Positions 1 to 11,600 of a stretch of DNA of 64,000 bases are shown here, piece by piece. Both the position numbers and the translations under genes were made by a program. The notes beneath the pieces are model-generated. The model searched no databases. It had not been told where the DNA came from and saw only the letters and a program-made list of their open reading frames with translations. Origin of the DNA: Casuarina equisetifolia (taxonomy: Eukaryota; Streptophyta; Magnoliopsida; Fagales; Casuarinaceae); contig CM052360.1 of the NCBI GenBank assembly GCA_028551475.1, positions 7,862,501 through 7,926,500 on the forward strand. Direction: 5' to 3'. How positions within the stretch are numbered: position 1 is the first letter of the stretch; every line of letters begins with the position of its first letter.

Positions 1-604
1 TGGCCCCAAGGGCCTTGGTCAGAAGATCGGCTGGTTGATCCTTAGTGCCCACGTGGTCGGTCTTGATGATTCCCCGACGGATCTTCTCACGGATGAAGTG
101 ACAATCCACATCTATGTGCTTGGTGCGTTGATGCACCATCGGATTAGCCGCGAGTTCCATGGCGGCCTTGTTGTCACAAAACAATTGCACTGGACGGGGA
201 ACATTGATTCCCATGTCTTCAAGTAGTCCGAGTAACCATAGTATCTCGCATGATGTGACTGCCATTGCCCGATATTCGGCCTCTGTGGATGATTGAGAGA
301 CCACCCCTTGTTTCTTGCTTTTCCAAGAGATGAGGGCGTTCCCTAGCATGATGCAAAAACCTGTCAAGGACTTCCATCCTACTTTACATGTAGCATAGTC
401 GGAATCACAGTAGGCGCGCATCTGATAACCCCCTGAAGAGGGGATGAATAATCCTGTTCCTGGACAGCTCTTCAAATATTTGACTAGTCGAATAGCTGCT
501 TCCCAATGGGATTTCTTCGGCTTATGCATGAACTGAGCGAGATTATGGACAGTGTAAGAGATGTCTGGTCGTGTGACCGTGAGATAGTTCAGTTTCCCTA
601 TGAG
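1..604 (-). pseudogene. E1 RNase H, C-terminal part at the window edge
   Basis: The E1 frame continues past the TAA at 605-607 with LIGKLNYLTVTRPDISY, then YCDSDYA, STEAEYRAMA, LFCDNKAAM, HIDVDCHF and ADLLTKALG at the first bases of the window. These are the copia RNase H blocks with their acidic residues. No further stop is seen. Only the last few residues of pol should be missing. Confidence 0.9.
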
Positions 605-1924
605 TTATTGATACTTAAGGGAATCAAGTAGAATAGGATCATCATCTCGCGGGACATGTGCTCCTTGATCGTGCTTGGTTGTGGTCAAGGATAGATTCGT
701 GTCCATGGGGTTGTCCATTGGTTTTGTACCACTGAGCCCCATCTCATCGATCAGTTCAAGTATGTATTTCCTCTGACTTAAGTGAAGGCCCTGTTCATCT
801 CTTAGGACCTCAACCCCAAGAAAAAACTTGAGATCTCCCAAGTCCTTGATGTGGAAGGAAGTATGCAAGTGTGCCTTTAATTCCTTGATGCCATCAATGT
901 CACTGCCAGTAATGAGAATGTCGTCAACATAAATCATGAGGAGGACAATAAGGTTACCTCGTTTCTTGACAAAGAGGGAAGTGTCGTGCATGGAGTCTTG
1001 ATAGCCGGCTGCTAGTAGGGCTGTGGTGAATTTTTCATACCATTGTCGAGCAGCTTGCTTAAGTCCATAAATAGAGCGTTTGAGTTTGCACACCTTCCCA
1101 GTATGCTCATGTGGGTTACCAGGAGGAGGGCGCATGTATACTTCTTCATGTAAGTCCCCTTGTAGGAAAGCATTGCTAACGTCCATCTGGTAGATATTCC
1201 AGTTATTCTGAGCCGCCAATGAGAGGGCACATCGAACTGTAATATGTTTTACCACTGGTGCAAAAATATCATGATAGTCCACTCCTTCTTTCTTGCTGAA
1301 TCCCTTAGCCACAAGACGGACTTTATATCTTTCCACTGTCCCATCAGCATTGTACTTGATCTTGTACACCCATTTACAACCAATGGCTTTCCTTCCAGGT
1401 GGAAGGTCCACAATCTCCCAAGTGTTGTTTGCGTCCAATGCTGTGATCTCTTGTGTCATGGCATCTTGCCATCTAGGATTGCAAATTGCCTCATGGTGAT
1501 AGGTAGGTTCAGTTTCAAGTGAAATGGAGGCAATAAAAGCTTGGGTGATAGGAGAAAGGTGATCATATGAAATGAAGGCTGAAAGTGGGTATTCTGAAGA
1601 TGTGCTTTCAAGAGCATTAATGGTAGGGCAGACATAATCATTGGACCATAGTGGTGGTCGGGAAACTCTAGTGGAGCGCCTCGGGATTATGGCAGCTGAA
1701 GGTTCTGAGGACTCAGCTGGTGATGAGGATTCTGGTTCGTCCTCATCAGAAAAGAAATCATATGGCTCAGCTGATGGTGGTGGAGGAATAGATGTGCGGT
1801 GTGAAAAGAGTGTAGGCTCTGGTGGTGTAGATATATGCTCATCCGAAGTGGGGGATGAGCTAGAGCACTCGCCAATTGGCGTTGATTGATGTAATTTCGG
1901 ATCCTCTGCGACGTGATCTGTCAA
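605..1924 (-). pseudogene. E1 reverse transcriptase
   Basis: A 439-codon open stretch in frame with the rest of E1 pol. It holds the copia reverse transcriptase blocks in order: [54 protein letters not shown] and the catalytic YVDDILITGSD near 910-945, then FHIKDLGDLKFFLG and LSQRKYILELI. The catalytic double Asp is intact. It ends at a TAA (605-607) directly before the RNase H region. Confidence 0.92.
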
Positions 1925-3376
1925 AGGGACAAGGGATGTGGACTATGATCTAGGGCTAGTGTGTGAGAAGGGAAAGGTGTCCTCGTGGAATGTGACATCC
2001 CTATTGACAAAGAAACAGTGCATTTCAGGGTCATAAAGTCTATATCCCTTCTGACTAGATGCATATCCCATAAAGATGCATAGTGTTGCTCGTGGAGCGA
2101 ATTTGTCTCTGGGTCCCATAGTGGTGGCATAGCAGAGACATCCAAAAACCCTAAGGTGAAAGATCTTGGGAGTTTTCCCAAATAATTTCTCGTAGGGTGT
2201 AACCCCATCTAAAACAGATGATGGCATCCTGTTGATGAGGTATGTGGCTGTGAGAATGCACTCTCCCCAAAATTTAATGGGGAGGTGAGCCTGAAATTTA
2301 AGCGCTCATGCAACATCCAGAATGTGACGATGTTTACGCTCTACAACACCATTTTGTTGGGGAGTGTGGACACATGAGCTTTCATGTGTGATTCCCCAAG
2401 ATGAAAAAAGTTTTTTGGTGTTGTGATTGAGGAAATCAAGAGCATTGTCGGTCCGAATGCGTTTGACATTTGTGTCAAACTGATTGTGGACGAGATTGAG
2501 AAACTCTTCTATTTTTGAAAAAGTTTCATCCTTTGTCTTCATGAGGAACGTTCACGTTCCTCGTGAAAAATCATCGACAATGGTGAGAAAGTATCTCGAC
2601 CCATCATGATTGGGAGTCCGGTATGGTCCCCAAACATCAATGTGTATCAAGTCAAAAAACCGTTGCGCTGTGTGATCGCGCGTCGGAAAGGGTTTGCGAG
2701 TTTGTTTCGCAAGTGGACAGATATTACAAAATTTATCAAGAGAATAATTTTGAAAAGGAAGTTCTTTGATAAATTTAAATTTTTCATCCGACATGTGTCC
2801 AAAACGGCAATGCCAAAATTTGAAATTAGAAGTATAACTTGATAGAGAGTTTACAAAATGGGAATTTGGAGTTCCAAGTGTGGAGAAGTCTTTCCTAGTA
2901 GATGATGCAACAAAGAAATAAAGCCCATTTTTCATCCTACCTAGGCCCTTGACATCATTCGTTGAAAGGTCCTGAAATACACAAAATTCGATGTAGAGGA
3001 TAATTCGACAATTGTTATCGAGGCAGAATTTAGAGACAGATATCAAATTGAATTTAAAATCAGGGGAATATAAGACAGTATTTAATTTGAGATGCTTGGA
3101 AATGTGGGTATTGCCAGTGTGAGTAACCAATGCACTATCACCATTAGGAAATTTAACTTTCCTAGATCTAGATGCGCATGATGCAATAGAGTCTAGGCAA
3201 TTTAAGTTCGCAGTAATATGATCACTAGCACCAGAATCAATAATCCAAATTCGATTGAGGAAATTAGACGTACCTTCAGCCAAGTAAGCATGGCTATCTT
3301 CGGAGTCCTTGACAAATTTCATGAACCGTTGGTAGTCAGTTTTGGTGATGAAGACATGATCTGAATCATCGGTCAC
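1925..3376 (-). pseudogene. E1 protease and integrase
   Basis: The same frame as gag continues. The aspartic protease signature IDSGASDHI lies near 3230. The gag-pre-integrase zinc-binding segment follows (HCRFGHMS, then CNICPLAKQ), then the integrase core with IDVWGPYRTP, RTDNALDF and [12 protein letters not shown], and the C-terminal FGCLCYA and [13 protein letters not shown] blocks. Stops lie at 2552-2554 (after FSRGT), 2306-2308 (before ALKF) and 1943-1945. The first sits where relatives usually have Trp, the second where they usually have Arg. Confidence 0.88.
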
Positions 3377-4630
3377 TAAGTTGGCTTTTGCTTCCTCCTT
3401 GTAGTGCTTGTGCCCTGGAGGGAACTCGTTCAGCTTGTAGCATTCCTTGCGTTCATGCCCATAATTCTTGCAATATTCACATTGGGGGCCAGTGAGGCGG
3501 TAACAATTTTCTCGGGTGTGATTTTTTCAGTCACAAATTTGGCATTTTTCAACTGCCCTGTACGACACGTCGTTTGCCCTAAACGACCTGTCATTTTCGC
3601 GACCCCTAAACGACCTGTCGTTTTGTGCGGCCTTAAGTGAGAACGACGCGTCGTTCTCGGTTAGCGCTGACTGCGCTGATGTCGCCGCGATAGATCGTTC
3701 CGCTGTAACAAGTCCTGACCGTTTGAACGACCCTGTTGTGTCGGGCGAAGTGTTCGCCGCAACAAAACTGTAATCAGCCGCCGTCTTTCCCGCCTCCGTC
3801 CGCCGGTACTCTGCCTTGATGAGGATCGAATAGGCCTGGAAAACGTCATGAAGCGGATTCATCATGAAAACTTGGTCTCGGACGGCCGAATAGACCCCAT
3901 CGACGCCGTGCATGAACTAGTAAAATTTCATCTTCTCCTGGTGGCGGACGCACGGCGGGTAGAGCAAAATTTCTGGCTCCTCAAGCTCCATCAGTGAATC
4001 GTATTCTTCCCAGAGCTCCCGGAGCTGGCCGAAGAACACCGAAATCGAGTTTCCCCCTTGCCGGATGTGCCAAAGGCGGGTGATTAGGTCGTAGATGCGA
4101 CTCGGGTCGACCTGGTTGTACCGGGCGCGGAGCTCGGCCCAAAGTTTCGCTGCGGAGCAGGTGTAAATCAGGCCGCCGCGAAGTTCCTCTGCGATTGAGT
4201 TGAGAATCCAGCCCCGGCAAACCTGATTGCACCGCTCCCAGAGTGGCAGAAGTGGCGACCCGTCCTCCAGTTTCGGGTAGGACCCGTCGACGAAGACAAG
4301 CTTGTTCTTGATCGACAGCGAAATCAGCATCGTCTCGTACCAGACGGCATAATTCGAGGCGCCGGTTAGTTTCACGGTCACCAGCGTGAGAGAATTGGTG
4401 TCTCCGATGGGCAGATAGAGTAGGTCGGTGAAATCAGGTTCAACTCGGACCTGATTATTGTTTTCTTCGAAATTCCAACGCAGTGGAGTGTCAGCTCGCG
4501 GCGGAGTTTGGTGGATTTAAGGCGGCTCGAGAGGCGGCACATTTCGCCTCATGTAACTACGGTGTGGCGATACGTACGATTGAGCTCCGCTGGATTGGTT
4601 GCCAGTGCGGACGGAGCGGTTGTCGGCCAT
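3377..4630 (-). pseudogene. E1 gag with two zinc knuckles
   Basis: Nucleocapsid part of the E1 polyprotein. The likely start is the ATG at 4630 (MADNRSV); the conserved copia gag block begins near 4381 (TGASNYAVWYETM) and the domain includes a WAELRARY segment. Two CCHC zinc knuckles follow near 3540-3440: CQICD-stop-KNHTRENC and CEYCKNYGHERKEC. Stops at 4517-4519, 3917-3919 and 3527-3529 interrupt it; the last lies inside the first knuckle. There is no frameshift. Just before the knuckles a short peptide repeat (NDxSF) is encoded by the palindromic DNA motif described separately. Confidence 0.85.
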
Positions 4631-4653
4631 CGATTAGGGCACGATGGTCAGAA

Positions 4654-4878
4654 AACGATGTCGTTCCGTGCTAGGGCCAAAAGGTACCGTAGCAGTGACG
4701 TCGTTTCTGCGTGGGCAGATTAGGGCAAAAAGCTTCAACGGCGTCGTATTAAGCCTGTTGTGAGGTGAATGGAGAACGGTGTCGTTCTGCTTGATGAGTT
4801 TAGGGCAAGTATGAATCGTGTTGCTCAAACGACGTCGTTTCTGATTACAAGTTCGTTTTATCAAAAAACGATGTCGTT
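4654..4878. repeat. six copies of a palindromic AACGRYGTCGTT motif in the E1 leader
   Basis: Between primer binding site and gag start, six near-palindromes of the form AACG(A/G)(C/T)GTCGTT start at 4654, 4694, 4737, 4775, 4828 and 4867 (the second and third vary at the edges). Several are separated by a TAGGGCA word, so the array looks like a decayed tandem repeat of about 40-50 bp. Four related 14-bp palindromes with a 2-bp centre lie in the gag coding part at 3561-3655. Confidence 0.75.
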
Positions 4879-5100
4879 TTTGAGCGGATGACCGGACTTT
4901 GTCGCAGAGGTGTTCTGCGAGTGCCGGAGATGAGAAATGGTCGGAATCTACGATTCTGCAGCCGAAAGTGGCAGAAAACAACACAGAAAAGGCCGAAAAA
5001 CAAATTTCTGTGAAGTGCGGAAGCGTGTTTGGGTTTGGATCGAAAAATCGTCAGGTTTGGAGTGCGATTTTAGAAGAAAAAAAAACGCCGCTTCTCAAAC

Positions 5101-5117
5101 CCTGGCTCGGGTACCAT
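5101..5117 (-). promoter_or_regulatory. primer binding site of E1
   Basis: Directly after the LTR the minus strand reads TGGTACCCGAGCCAGGG. It resembles the initiator tRNA-Met complement TGGTATCAGAGC with a few changes. Position and TGG start support the call. Confidence 0.6.
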
Positions 5118-5487
5118 GTAAAGAGATGAGGAACTCAGGGATTCGGGTGAATCTTGTTTATTTCAATAACAAGCAAACCGAGTTTACAAGAGTTTGCGGG
5201 AGAAATTGTTCCCGTCGTGATTTACAAAGAACGAACAGGTTTTTAAATTAAATAGAAGAAGGAAAGAAGGGTAAAAAGAAAAAAGCAACGGTGAGCTGCA
5301 GTAGCACGTCCGGTAGCCTTTGTGGTAGATGGTCTATAACTAGCACCAGCTGTGTCTGGTGCTAGAACCATAGGTGGAGCGGTGCAGGGCGGCGCCGCGG
5401 GTGCAGAGCAGGCCTGTAGCTTGTCTATTCTGTCGGGGATGCTGAGGTGTCAGCAGACGTGGCGTGCGTGGCTCATCTTCAAACACA
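5118..5487 (-). repeat. 5' LTR of copia element E1
   Basis: Read on the minus strand the LTR ends in TTTACA and is followed at once by a tRNA-Met-like primer binding site, which fixes the inner edge at 5118. The outer edge is placed at a TG near 5487; a second candidate lies at 5497. The length of about 370 bp is normal for a copia LTR. It contains a perfect 10-bp hairpin at 5340-5365. Confidence 0.65.
5340..5365. repeat. perfect 10-bp inverted repeat in the E1 LTR
   Basis: CTAGCACCAG (5340-5349), a 6-base loop, then CTGGTGCTAG (5356-5365). It lies about 120-150 bases inside the LTR from its outer edge. It could be a structural or protein-binding element; no function can be shown from sequence alone. 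Confidence 0.8.
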
Positions 5488-5660
5488 CTTATTAACAATG
5501 CAGATGGTCTCACTGACCAGATCAAGGTCCCAAAGAAGACCAGGATTTTGAAAAACATAGACCCCCAACCTAATGCTTTAAGAAAGAGCAAACACCTAAA
5601 AGAATAAACAAACAATCCTAAGTTCTCAAGACAAATTTATGCCTACATTCCAATACTAAC
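5488..5660 (-). other. adaptin intron sequence between exon 14 and E1
   Basis: Directly downstream of the exon 14 donor (GTTAGT at 5660-5655). I see no adaptin ear coding here in any frame, so this is read as the start of the intron that holds E1. Confidence 0.5.
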
Positions 5661-8600
5661 CAGATTGTTGCGAAGCTGATGACAGATCAACACCAAGAAG
5701 ATCATGAAGAAAATCACCACCAGAGGGGCTAGGTGCAGGAGCATCATCTGAACTCAGGTCATGCAAATCTACAAGAGGAGCTACAGGTGACTTAACCACT
5801 CCATTTGGAAGATTAAGTGATACCCCATTGGGAGTTGACACTGTTGCTGGAGTTCTCTTTCCAATAAATGTTGCCTCATCCAAAACAGGCATCCTTTCAA
5901 CCAATGCAGACCTGCAGAATTACATCCATCACCTTAAATCCCGTCCAAGGTGGCAGAAGAAAAAGGAGAAAAGCAGTACAAACTGAAACTCTTGATCATT
6001 TAATACTAAAAAAAAAATTCTATCCACATACCTAATATTCTGATACTTCTCAATAATAGAATTGAACTCGATAGATCTCTGCTGCAATTCAAGAAGAAGG
6101 CTTCCTCTGTGTTGCACGGCAATGTCTCGGATCCTCCTATTAACATAGTTTACAGCAATCACTTTTGTCTCATAAAAGAGATGAGAAGGGAAGTTTTTAT
6201 AGATTTATTCGGCAAAGATCTACTTATATCCCAAGACTCAAGGAGTATAGCTAGAGCTAATTCCAAAAAAATCAGACTGATTAAAATAAATTGCTAAACA
6301 AGCATATGAACTAGAACAGATTTGTGGATATAATTGTTGATGCATAAAATTGCTTTACGCAAGAACAATGAGAGATATTTGTAATATATCATGTCCATAT
6401 GTCTGCCAGAGAGCCAGAGGGATTTAACCTTAACCATAACCATATCCGAAGACCAACAGCATACCATAACCAAATAGACGATAAGGATGGTAAGTTGAGC
6501 AACAGCTTGCAAGCCCACAAAAGGAAACCCCTCTTCAGCTATGTAGACATAGTGTGAGCATTTTACTAGAACTTTACATACGTCTAACCAAAAAGTGAGG
6601 ATGCTGGATGGAAGGAAATACATCTTATACATGAAAGAATATAAATGCAATGAAAGTTAAAAACGGGGGGGAGGGGAGGTGGTAACATACTCCTAACACG
6701 ATGGAAAACGGGAGGAGAGCTTTAACAGAGCAATCAAAGACATTGCTTTAGTAGTGAGATCTGATGTATGACGCTTAATGGCAAGCTCTATGACATCCAC
6801 AGCATCAGGTCCTGATACCTGCTAAGACGACCTCAAGTGAATTGGGAGCAAAAAATATGATGATGAACAACAAAAGGGTCCATATATTATCATATTCATT
6901 TGATAGCAAGCAATATTACCCCGATGGTGCACTTATGCAATTGATATGCACTAGAAGCAGAAGTCAATAGTCAGCGTTATTGTGGATTTTACCCCTCAAG
7001 TTAGTCAAGCAGCCTTTTGGAATCAGGATGAATTGGCCAGGGCATAAAATGAATATAAGAAAGTAGTATGTAACGAGCATTAAATATTTCAGTTGCCCGT
7101 CATTTCAGTTTCTGTAACTTACTGACAACAAAAAGAAGCCAAATTAATTTTTTCCATCTTAAGAAATCAAGGCCAAATAAGAAACAAAAAAGAGCAAAGG
7201 AAAAAGAACGATATATTCAAAAAGGACTGGCTATATGTGGAGATTTTATTTGTCCATGGCATTATCTTCAAATCTGCTTTATCCTATTTTTGACGACCTG
7301 AAAATAATGTAGCTAAAATGATCATATCAAGTTCATACAACTAACATATCAAAGAGGTTGCACTCCAATTTACTGAATCCTCTACATCAAGCATTCTGGC
7401 GTCTAGTATATAAAATATAAGACAGCTAAAATTACCACAGGAAGTCCATACATCCAAGAGTTTGAACTTACAGTTATTGGATCCTCTATGTCAAGCATTC
7501 CGGCATTATTGACTAGCAAGTCACCATATTCTCCTATACACCAAACTGCCACTCGAACAAGGCATTCCTGTTGAAAATATCACAACAGTCCTCTCAGGAC
7601 AAACAAATGTTCATAAATAGGATGTATGCTTAAATAGTCAAGATCCAGGAGCTTGTGTTGAGCATTTTGGTCCCTTTTTTTTTTTTTCCCTCTCAAAAGT
7701 ATATTGAACATAAATCTTGAAGGGGAAAAAACCACTGAGTACCTGTTCAGCTGATTTCTGGAATGCTCTGTATAATGCCCTTACCGTATATCCATGGAGG
7801 TCAGAAGCGTTGCTTATCACAACAATAAGGGCATGCCAGACTTCATCTTTTACAAACTTTCCAGCCTACAAAGCATATCATAAAGATAAGTATCCCCCCC
7901 CCCCCCAAAAAAAAAAAAAAAATAATAATAATAGAGTTTGTTTTCGAGTACTAAAAATAAAATGACTAACGAATATTAGATGTAGCACTTTCATACCGAG
8001 CAAATTAAACATATATTGCAAGAAACGATTTTCAGTTGGAAGTTTGAACAAGAAGCTTTAGTAAAAAGGGAAATCGAAACATGTAAATCTATTCAAATTA
8101 CCATCTGAAAATGTTATGATCAGAGCATACAGAGGTGAAAATATCATTACCCTCACTGATATATCCATATACTTTTGCATATTTGAACACATTTCTTTGT
8201 TTACTCAACCCTTTTTGTCCCGATGCCAAATACTTGTGGCATCTTCTGATTATATTTTATTCACCTAAAAGCAGGAAATAGCATAACAAATAGTGGAAGC
8301 GGTTCAACATCTCACAGAATATAGACTTCACTGGCAGAAAAAGGGAAACCAACCTAGGGTAGATGCTGACCAAGCAATTGCAGAAAGATTGAGATGTTCC
8401 ATAAAAAGACCAAACAAACAGCCTAATATGATACACCAGACAAAAAGTAGGTTATTTTGCTTATACCTCAGAGAGAACCTTCAGCATCTGATCGATGTAC
8501 CATATCTTCTCTGGTGAAAACCTAAAGCACCAGAAAGTGAACGTAATCAATTAAAATTGCAGAGTGCTAATTTCAACTAATTCATCTAGTAGGCCATCTT

Positions 8601-11600
8601 CAACCAGTCAAACCGTATGGAACCATAATGTGGCACCTTGCAATTTGTGTATACAGGCACATACAGAAATACAAATATAAAGATAACCCCGTTCCAGAAC
8701 CCACAAAATCATCAGCCAAAGCTTAATATACTAGGAAGTGGACCAAGAGAAAAATATCAAGTATTCAAACACACCCCCTCACAAGTAAGAATAATGAATA
8801 ACAATGGACCAATCACAGACACTTAAGTGGAAACAGAAGATTTAAATGCAAGGGAAGTCCAAAACACTTCAACCAAGGTCCTTTTGGATAACAAGGCTCT
8901 GACGCAATCTCAGAAAACATTATCTCCAATGTGCTAAGCAATTAGGAGGAGGAAACTCACGATGCACACACATTAATGATCTAAAGCAACAAGGAGACCA
9001 ATTTATTTGTGTAACGATAATGCCACTACCAGAATAGCCAAATGGGCTATTACCACTGGAGTTCATATAAATACCACATGAATGCAAATCCTACTCCTAC
9101 TATAATAGCTAGCAGAATTCTCTATTTTAAGTCTTCATTATTTCCTCTTTGCGAAGCAATATTCATCTCTTATTACATATCATATGGAAAATAAAATGAA
9201 GAATAATCTGGTATCTTATACGAGAAGGAAAGAAAGAATTTAATCCTAATTTCTTTTTAACATAACTTACTTCGCAATTATGGAACAAATTTTGGCAGTG
9301 AGATCTCCCTTGAATTCTTGATCACTTACTTCCAGATAGTCAATCAGGTCTTTTGTTAAAGGCTTCGCATTGCTCTCATTTACTAGAAGATAAACAAGTG
9401 CAAGGGCCCTTTTCCGGATTGAAGCATCTGAATCCTGAAAGAGCAGAAGTCAAATAACCGTCACACTAGGAGATCAGTGTGGTGAATGGCAGAGCAGAAG
9501 CGTCAAACAAGAAGGCAATACAACAATTCCACATAAAACTTAATATTGGAAATCATTTCATGACTCAATCAAATCTTATTACCTACATCAGTTAATAAGT
9601 TGAAAATAATTCTTGAAACAATAGTACTTGCTGGAAACTAGATAAGCAAGATATCTAGGGCAAAAAGACTCTATAGAGTAGTTGTGCATATTTCATTCAT
9701 TGAAGCAAATGAAGGATAAGAGGAAGAATTGAGCAAGACTCTCCCTTTTTTATCAAGCAACAGTTAATTCAGTGACTTTTTCACTTTTATTGAGCAATAG
9801 TAGTCATGCATATGGAATACCTTTACACATTCCAAGATTGTTGCTCGATGCCTCTGCACTGCTGGAGCATCTACAGTTATAGCCTTCATCAGCATGTTCA
9901 ATGCAACATATCTGAAAATGAAAATGAGTTCCAATTTTAATTTAGATGTGCAAGCAGTTAACAGGGGAAAATAAAGTAAAGGGCAAAAGCATTATCAGAG
10001 AAAACAATATCAAACAGAGAATGACAATTCCACAGCAAGATGCATAACAGAGTAAGACGTTAACTTGGGTCCCAAAAATGCCAGAAATACTAGTAGAACA
10101 GTCTTTAGAGAAGTTGATTAACACAAACAGTTTATACCTTTTAGATGGTTAGAGATTTCAAATAGTGTATCTTCACGCTAATGCAGCCAATTAGATCTTG
10201 GTCCCTGGCTAAGTAGCTGATGAAGCCCAAAAAACAGGTCTTACCACCCTCATTCACCCTCCAGCAGTAGCACTCTCCCTACGAATATGAATAGTGTAAA
10301 TTTTGTTATTTGTGAGGGATGGTACTGCTTCCTCTGATGTAGATAAATTGATATCAACATATATTTGTGTCTGATCATAAAGAAATAATAACAGGAACCA
10401 CAAGTTACTGCCGCACCAATAACAGATATTGAATAGAAACTGATACCATTGCTCAATATTTCATCAGGTATCACTTCACATTCAAATAAATAACCCAAAT
10501 CTTCCTTCTGTTCGTATTCACTCAATAGAGGTTCACAAAGAGGCGAACCTTTTACAAAAGAAGGAAGCTTTGAGTTCAATCCAATGAAGAGAATGAATTT
10601 GGATAGAAGAAACCAACTTCATTGTATAGACTACAACTAGCATTTGATACAAGAAAATCAGACTATGACACTAGCATACATTTTTCCATTGTTATGGTTT
10701 TTTTGTCACCAATCAACTAAGCAGAAATGTATACATGAAAGCTGCTAATATATTGGCAAAAAAAATCCCTTGGAATGTTCAGCAAGACAGGATCAAATAA
10801 CAATGATCCATATATAAGAGCCAAATAAATCAGGTAAAACCTGAAACAATAATAAATCAACCACAAGTGACCTCAAAAGAATGACCTGCTTAAATTAAAT
10901 AAAACCTGATATTGTTGTCACGATTTGACAAAAATCTTCCCAAGATGTTGATAGCAAGAACACGTAAGCCTCCATTGTCTTCAATACTCATGATAGTTTC
11001 AACACATTCATATAAAATAGCATTTCCGGCATTCTTGTTGGACTCAGTTTTTGTTGCCCCCTAGGAAAACAAAATATGGCACATCTATTAGAAGAGAGTG
11101 CAGACTTGGTTGAATTTTGTCAACCAATAAATTACTATACAACTAGCATAAGCTCACAATCTTAAACACAACTTCAGAAACAAATTAAGTTCACAGAGAC
11201 AAGCATCAGTTTATGTATAAAAGAAACTTGAACGGATAAGAATCTCACAAGACTTTGTCTTAGAGATGATTACCATTCACAAATTTCACCCTCCACTGGC
11301 AAATTATGAGGATAAGAGAAACCATTTGATTGGAAAAGCATCAGATGAAAAAGTCCTAAGGGACTGTACAAACCCATTTTAAATGCATTACAGAACATAA
11401 AACATCATTTCGCCTAACTGGCTCTCAGAACCCCCATTTCTAAACTAACAGTATGCATTACGCCTATCTTTTTGCTTAGGCAACAATTTATTAGCTTTTT
11501 CACTTACGGAGATCCAAACCATTTAAAAAGAACAAAAGAAAATGCTGATCATATTGGATATCTGCAGGACAAAAATCTCAAATGTTTTCTTTATTCCCAT

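Larger units (their letters stand above)
1..5487 (-). mobile_element. Ty1/copia LTR retrotransposon E1 (left part outside window)
   Basis: On the minus strand the order is LTR (about 5487-5118), primer binding site, leader, gag, protease, integrase, reverse transcriptase and RNase H, which is the Ty1/copia order. RNase H ends at the window edge with the usual ADLLTKALG block, so the polypurine tract and 3' LTR lie to the left. The whole gag-pol region from 4630 to 1 stays in one reading frame and is broken only by seven nonsense codons. The element lies in the intron after adaptin exon 14, in the same orientation as that gene. The outer LTR edge (5487 or 5497) is uncertain because the second LTR is not visible. 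Confidence 0.9.

Noticed and set aside
1641-1889. Plus-strand open frames rich in Gly/Ser and others in 1-5000
   Set aside because: They lie opposite the copia coding strand and reflect its codon pattern; only the minus frame matches known domains.
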